Positions 60,345 to 64,000 of a stretch of 64,000 bases of DNA are shown piece after piece. The notes under the pieces are model-generated. The model had not been told where the DNA came from, did no database searches, and saw nothing but the letters and a program-made list of their open reading frames with translations. Source of the stretch: Streptomyces sp. LHD-70. Its GTDB lineage: Bacteria > Actinomycetota > Actinomycetes > Streptomycetales > Streptomycetaceae. Within the stretch, counting starts at the first letter, position 1, and each line of letters begins with the position of its first letter. The position numbers and the translations under genes are program-made. The stretch is taken from positions 62,001 through 126,000 of the forward strand of contig NZ_JAVIFW010000016.1 of the NCBI RefSeq assembly GCF_031157275.1. Reading direction: 5' to 3'.

Positions 60345-61748
60345 TCAGGAATGCAGACCGGCGAGCTGAAGCAGCAGGGACTTCACATCGGTGGCCCGGA
60401 TCGGGCCGGTGACAGCGCGGGGGGTGGAGCAGAGGATGAGCGGACCGTCGTTCGGGTCATCAGGAAGGCGCCCATGGCTGCCGCGAATAGGTGAGGCGTC
60501 CAGCGGCACCACCGCCATGCGGTAGCGCATCCCGAGTTTCTTGCGGGCGAGCGCCTTCGCGGCTTTGACCTTCACATACGGGTCGAGGGGATCCATGAAC
60601 AGCTCGACCGGGTCGTATCCCGGCTTGCGGTGGATCTCCACGAGCTGAGCGAAGTCGGGTGCCCGTGCGTCGTCGAGCCAGTAGTAGTACGTGAACCAGG
60701 CGTCCGGCTCCGCGACGGCGACGAGTTCGCCGGCGCGCGGATGGTCCAGGCCGTACTCCTTCTTGCCCTCGTCGTCCAGGAGTTGATCGATTCCCGCCAG
60801 GCCCTGGAGTGCCTCACGAGCGGCGTCGAGATCTTCCGGGCGGCGGACGTACACATGGGCGATCTGGTGGTCGGCCACGGCGAAGGCGCGGGACGCCATC
60901 GGGTCGAGGTACTCCATGCCGTCCTGGGTGTGGACCTCGAGGAGTCCGGCGCGGCGCAGGGCGCGGTTGATGTCGACGGTGCGGCTGACCTTGGTGATGC
61001 CGTACTCGGAGAGCGCGACGACGGTGCGGCCCTCGCGGGCGGCGTCGTCGAGGAGGGGGGCCAGGGTCTGGTCCAGGTCGGAGGCGGCCTTGTGGGAGCG
61101 CGGATCGTCGGGACCGTAGCGCTGCAGGTCGTAGTCGAGGTGGGGGAGGTAGCAGAGCGCCAGGTCGGGGTTGCGGGTGTCGAGGATGTGGCGGGTCGCG
61201 TCGACGATCCACTGCGAGGAGACGATGTCGGCGCCCGGACCCCAGAAGTGGAAGAGGGGGAACCTGCCGAGTTTCTCGGTGAGTTCGTCGTGCAGGGCCG
61301 GGGGCCGGGTGTAGCAGTCGGGTTCCTTGCGGCCGTCGGCGTAATAGACGGGACGGGGGGTGACGGTGATGTCGGTGTCTGCGCCCATGGCGTACCACCA
61401 GCAGATATTGGCGACCGTGTAGCCGGGGTGGGCGCGCCGTGCGGCATCCCACAGCTTGTCGCCGGAGACCAGTCCGTTGTGCTGGCGCCACAGGAGTACG
61501 TCGCCGAGCTCGCGGAAGTACCAGCCGTTGCCGACGATGCCGTGCTCGGCGGGTGGGGCTCCGGTGAGGAACGTGGACTGGGCGGCGCAGGTCACCGCCG
61601 GGAGGACGGTGCCGAGTTCGGCGCTCGAACCGTCCTCGGCGAGGGCTTTGAGGCGCGGCATGTGGGCGAGGAGACGGGGGGTGAGGCCGACGACGTCCAG
61701 GACGAGCAGTGGGGTGGGAGCGGCTGTCGGGGCCGGCGGGTGCGTCAT
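60345..61748 (-). CDS. eboF: alkaline phosphatase / nucleotide pyrophosphatase family protein, EboF-like, 467 aa
   Basis: Metal-dependent phosphodiesterase of the alkaline phosphatase superfamily. N-terminal metal Asp in LLVLDVVGLTPRLLAHMPRL; nucleophile Thr in AVTCAAQSTFLTGAPPAEHGIVGNGWYF; then YLPHLDYDLQRYGPDD with metal Asp/His, VVALSEYGITKVSRTVDINRAL, VADHQIAHVYV and HPRAGELVAVAEPDAWFTYYYW. It overlaps EboE by 4 bases (ATGA), so translation is coupled. In ebo operons this protein accompanies a TIM barrel and a TatD-like protein and is linked to handling or export of pigment precursors. Confidence 0.85.
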   Translation of the reverse strand: MTHPPAPTAAPTPLLVLDVVGLTPRLLAHMPRLKALAEDGSSAELGTVLPAVTCAAQSTFLTGAPPAEHGIVGNGWYFRELGDVLLWRQHNGLVSGDKLWDAARRAHPGYTVANICWWYAMGADTDITVTPRPVYYADGRKEPDCYTRPPALHDELTEKLGRFPLFHFWGPGADIVSSQWIVDATRHILDTRNPDLALCYLPHLDYDLQRYGPDDPRSHKAASDLDQTLAPLLDDAAREGRTVVALSEYGITKVSRTVDINRALRRAGLLEVHTQDGMEYLDPMASRAFAVADHQIAHVYVRRPEDLDAAREALQGLAGIDQLLDDEGKKEYGLDHPRAGELVAVAEPDAWFTYYYWLDDARAPDFAQLVEIHRKPGYDPVELFMDPLDPYVKVKAAKALARKKLGMRYRMAVVPLDASPIRGSHGRLPDDPNDGPLILCSTPRAVTGPIRATDVKSLLLQLAGLHS

Positions 61749-63220
61749 GGCAGTTCCTTGAGGCCGAGGTCGACGAGGAGATCGCGGGCGAGGGTGAGTT
61801 CGGCGGCGATGCCGTCGGCGAGCTGACTGCGCGCGCGGGGCCGCAGCGCGTCGGGCAGGGCCTGCCAGGTGTACGTCTCGACCTCCAGGTGGCGGGTGCG
61901 CGGATGGGCGCCGCCTACCAGGCGGGCGAGCGTCTCGCGCAGCACGGACAGGGTGGAGGTGAGCGGAGGCGCCGGTGCCGCGTGCAGCGGTACGTGGAAG
62001 TGGGCGCGCCAGGGGGTGGTGTCGGGCAGCGTGTCGCCAAAGAGGGCGGGGCCGAGGTCGTCGGTGCCGTGCAGCGCTCCGGCGGTGCGGGTGCGGGTCT
62101 GGTGCAGGAACCGGGGCTCGTCGAAGGCGGACAACGCCTCGCGGACTTCGGGGTGTTGGGGGTGTTCGGCGTGCAGGGCGGCGGACAGCTGGACCTTGGG
62201 GACGGCGATACCGGCTGTTTCCAGGGCGTCGAGAGCGGTGTGGGGATCTTCGAAGGAGGTGGCGAGATGACAGGTGTCGATGCAGATGCCGATGCGATCG
62301 GGAGCGGCGCTTGGGGCCGCGTGGTCCCCAAGGCCATTGCTGCCGGGGCGAGTTGGCTGCGCCGCTTGGCGGGGGCGTGGCACGGAGGGCGACTGCGTGG
62401 CCGCGGCGACTGCGGCGGAACGGCAGGCGGCCGGAGCGCTGGCGTCGGCGTCGGCGTCAGCGGGCGTGGTGGTGGCGCCGTCGGGCGTGGCACCCGGGAC
62501 GGCGGGCGTGCCGCCCCTCGCGGCGGCGGGCGTACCGCTGCTCGCGGCGGCGGGCGTGGCGGTCGGGGCGGCGGGCGTGGTGGTCGCGGCGCGCCGGTGT
62601 ATCTCCTCGCGTATGGCTGTGAGGGGGGCGATGGCGTCGGCGGTGGTTTCGACGATGCAGCCGGGCTCGGGTTCGAGGCCGATACGGATGGAGCGGCCGG
62701 TGAGCTCCTCCAGGGCGTCGAGCCGTTCGGCGAGTGTGACGAGGGCGCCGCGTGCGGTGGCCGCGTCCTGCTCGGTGAACGGGGTGCGCCAGGCCAGCGG
62801 CAGGGTGGAGATGCTGCCTTCCCTGACGTCGTCGGGCAGCAGTGCGGTGAGCAGCCGGGCCAGGTCGGTGGTGTGGGTGAGCCGTTCGGCGTCGGTCCAA
62901 TCCGGCTTGTAGACCCGGTACTTGACCTCCTGGGCGCCGAATCCCTCATAGGGAAAGCCATTGAGGGTGACCACTTCGAGGCCACGCCGGTCGAGGTCGG
63001 CGCGCAGCTCACGCAGGGCGGCCGGGTCCGAGATCAGGGCGCGGGCTGCGTCGCGGGCCAGCCACAGGCCGATGCCGAGGCGGTCGCGGCCGAGTCTGCG
63101 GCGGACGGGCTCGCAGTAGTCGCGCAGCTGGGCGCGGACGCCGTCGAGGGTCTCGGCCGGGTGGACGTTGGTGCAGTAGGCGAGGTGGACGAGGGAGCCG
63201 TCGGGGTGCCGGAAGCGCAT
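61745..63220 (-). CDS. eboE: metabolite traffic protein EboE, TIM barrel with low-complexity insert, 491 aa
   Basis: EboE-type protein (xylose isomerase-like barrel). Family text at the start: HLAYCTNVHPAETLDGVRAQLRDYCEPVRRRLG, GIGLWLARDAA, VVTLNGFPYEGFGAQEVKYRVYKPDWTDAERL, LALAWRTPF-type and GIGLEPEPGCIVETT. After residue about 213 comes an insert of about 100 residues of Ala/Thr/Pro/Ser repeats (TPAAPTATPAAASSGTP...). The barrel then resumes with DRIGICIDTCHLATSFEDPHTALDAL, VPKVQLSAALHAEHP, FHVPLH and LEVETYTWQALPD. It ends in coupled overlap with the EboF-like gene. The gap to the TatD-like gene upstream is 3 bases. Confidence 0.87.
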   Translation of the reverse strand: MRFRHPDGSLVHLAYCTNVHPAETLDGVRAQLRDYCEPVRRRLGRDRLGIGLWLARDAARALISDPAALRELRADLDRRGLEVVTLNGFPYEGFGAQEVKYRVYKPDWTDAERLTHTTDLARLLTALLPDDVREGSISTLPLAWRTPFTEQDAATARGALVTLAERLDALEELTGRSIRIGLEPEPGCIVETTADAIAPLTAIREEIHRRAATTTPAAPTATPAAASSGTPAAARGGTPAVPGATPDGATTTPADADADASAPAACRSAAVAAATQSPSVPRPRQAAQPTRPGSNGLGDHAAPSAAPDRIGICIDTCHLATSFEDPHTALDALETAGIAVPKVQLSAALHAEHPQHPEVREALSAFDEPRFLHQTRTRTAGALHGTDDLGPALFGDTLPDTTPWRAHFHVPLHAAPAPPLTSTLSVLRETLARLVGGAHPRTRHLEVETYTWQALPDALRPRARSQLADGIAAELTLARDLLVDLGLKELP

Positions 63221-63223
63221 GGG

Positions 63224-64000
63224 TCACTCCCCTCCGCGCAGGATGGAGTTCCCTTCATGGGTCGCCCCGGTGTCCGTGCCGGGTGGGTCGAGGGTGAGGC
63301 GGCCGCTGAGTCCGTAGAAGGCGACGGGGTTCTGCCAGAGCACCTGGTCGACGTCGTCCTCGGTGAAGCCCGCCGCGAGCATGGCCTCGGCCACCTTGCG
63401 GGTCTTCAGCGGGTCGCTCCTGCCCCAGTCGGCGGCCGAGTTGACCAGGACCTTCTCGGGGCCGTAGGTCTGCAGCAACGCCACCATGCGGTCCTCGTCC
63501 ATCTTGGTGTCGGGGTAGACGGAGAACCCGAGCCAACAGCCCGCGTCCTTGGCCTCCTTGACGGTGGTCTCGTTGAGGTGGTCGAGGAGGACACGTTGCG
63601 GGTCGAGCGCGGACTCGGCGACGACGTCCAGGGTGCGGCGCAGGCCGGCGAGCTTGTCGCGGTGCGGGGTGTGCACGAGCGCGGGGAGTTCGTGGTCGGC
63701 GGCGAGCTGCAGCTGGGCGGCGAGGGCCTGGTCCTCGGCCGGGGTCATCGAGTCGTAGCCGATCTCGCCGACGGCTACCACCCCGTCCTTGACGAGATAG
63801 CGGGGCAGCTGGTCGAGGACCGGGGTGCAGCGGGGGTCGTTGGCTTCCTTCGGGTTGAGGGCGATCGTGCAGTGGTGGGCTATGCCGTACTGCGCGGCGC
63901 GGAAGGGCTCCCAGCCGAGGAGGGCGTCGAAGTAGTCGTAGAAGGAGGCCGGGGACGTGCGCGGCTGACCGAGCCAGAAGGCGGGCTCCACGACGGCGCG
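63224..64000 (-). CDS. eboB: TatD-family hydrolase, EboB-like, N-terminus outside window
   Basis: Metal-dependent TIM-barrel hydrolase. The frame is open to the last base of the window; the visible part begins RAVVEPAFWLGQPRTSPASFYDYFDALLGWEPFRAAQYGIAHHC and has NPKEANDPRC, VVAVGEIGYDSMTPAED, LPALVHTPHRDKLAG (metal His), VLLDHLNETTVKEAKDAGCWLGFSVYP and NSAADWGRSDPLKTRKVAEAM with metal Asp. This wording fits EboB/TatD-like proteins of ebo clusters. About 30 residues, including the first H-x-H metal motif, are missing at the window edge. It is the first of four leftward genes. Confidence 0.86.
   Translation of the reverse strand, partial: RAVVEPAFWLGQPRTSPASFYDYFDALLGWEPFRAAQYGIAHHCTIALNPKEANDPRCTPVLDQLPRYLVKDGVVAVGEIGYDSMTPAEDQALAAQLQLAADHELPALVHTPHRDKLAGLRRTLDVVAESALDPQRVLLDHLNETTVKEAKDAGCWLGFSVYPDTKMDEDRMVALLQTYGPEKVLVNSAADWGRSDPLKTRKVAEAMLAAGFTEDDVDQVLWQNPVAFYGLSGRLTLDPPGTDTGATHEGNSILRGGE

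Overview
The window is high-GC actinobacterial DNA and almost certainly from a Streptomyces chromosome. The evidence is G/C-biased third codon positions, frequent GTG and TTG starts, an SsgA-like sporulation protein, a WhiB-like iron-sulfur regulator, a two-domain small laccase, many Tat or Sec exported enzymes, and the short intergenic repeat modules typical of the genus. I see no rRNA, CRISPR array, transposase or phage gene. One tRNA, Leu(GAG), is present. The first gene (M1 peptidase) and the last (TatD/EboB-like) run off the window edges.

Left part (1-19.8 kb). After the M1 peptidase come an MpaB-type oxygenase, an orphan ATP synthase b-like protein, a secreted sphingomyelinase, an amino acid permease divergent from a MerR regulator with a triplicated 3' end, and a lipoprotein. 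A leftward fatty acid cluster follows: CaiB/BaiF CoA-transferase or racemase, acyl-CoA dehydrogenase, thiolase and FadB-type fusion enzyme. Next are a YjbR protein, a trans-acting enoyl reductase, endonuclease V, a secreted phosphodiesterase-fold protein, a YciI protein, a secreted propeller protein and the SsgA-like protein.

Middle part (19.8-46.2 kb). An ABC-F ribosome protection protein sits behind a long leader that looks like an attenuator. Beside it is a UvrA-like gene broken by an internal deletion with a frameshift. Then come DDAH, an acyl-ACP desaturase behind a three-palindrome operator, a WhiB-like protein and a VOC protein. From 27.9 to 36.3 kb lies an exported carbohydrate/redox block: GH64 beta-1,3-glucanase, LacI regulator, small laccase, ThuA-PQQ-type dehydrogenase, and a cupredoxin/Ig-repeat/DUF1080 fusion. 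A split LigD pair (polymerase and ligase, divergent), a 2OG-Fe(II) oxygenase, two DUF3048 proteins around a frameshifted beta-helix gene, a formylglutamate amidohydrolase and an SDR complete this part.

Right part (46.2-64 kb). A run of small genes, including two tandem Imm50-like proteins, ends at tRNA-Leu. The next block looks like an oxalate catabolism locus: oxalyl-CoA decarboxylase-like enzyme, formyl-CoA transferase, ADP-forming acyl-CoA synthetase and an oxalate/formate-type transporter on the plus strand. A second SucC/SucD pair and an aldehyde dehydrogenase diverge from it across a clear palindrome. The window ends in a leftward ebo-type cluster (EboB, EboE and EboF homologues) followed by an exported sugar isomerase/epimerase.

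The less ordinary items are the copper/ThuA/DUF1080 block, the ebo cluster fragment, the sucCD-coupled oxalate locus, the two broken genes, the 77-bp triplication and the modular intergenic repeats.
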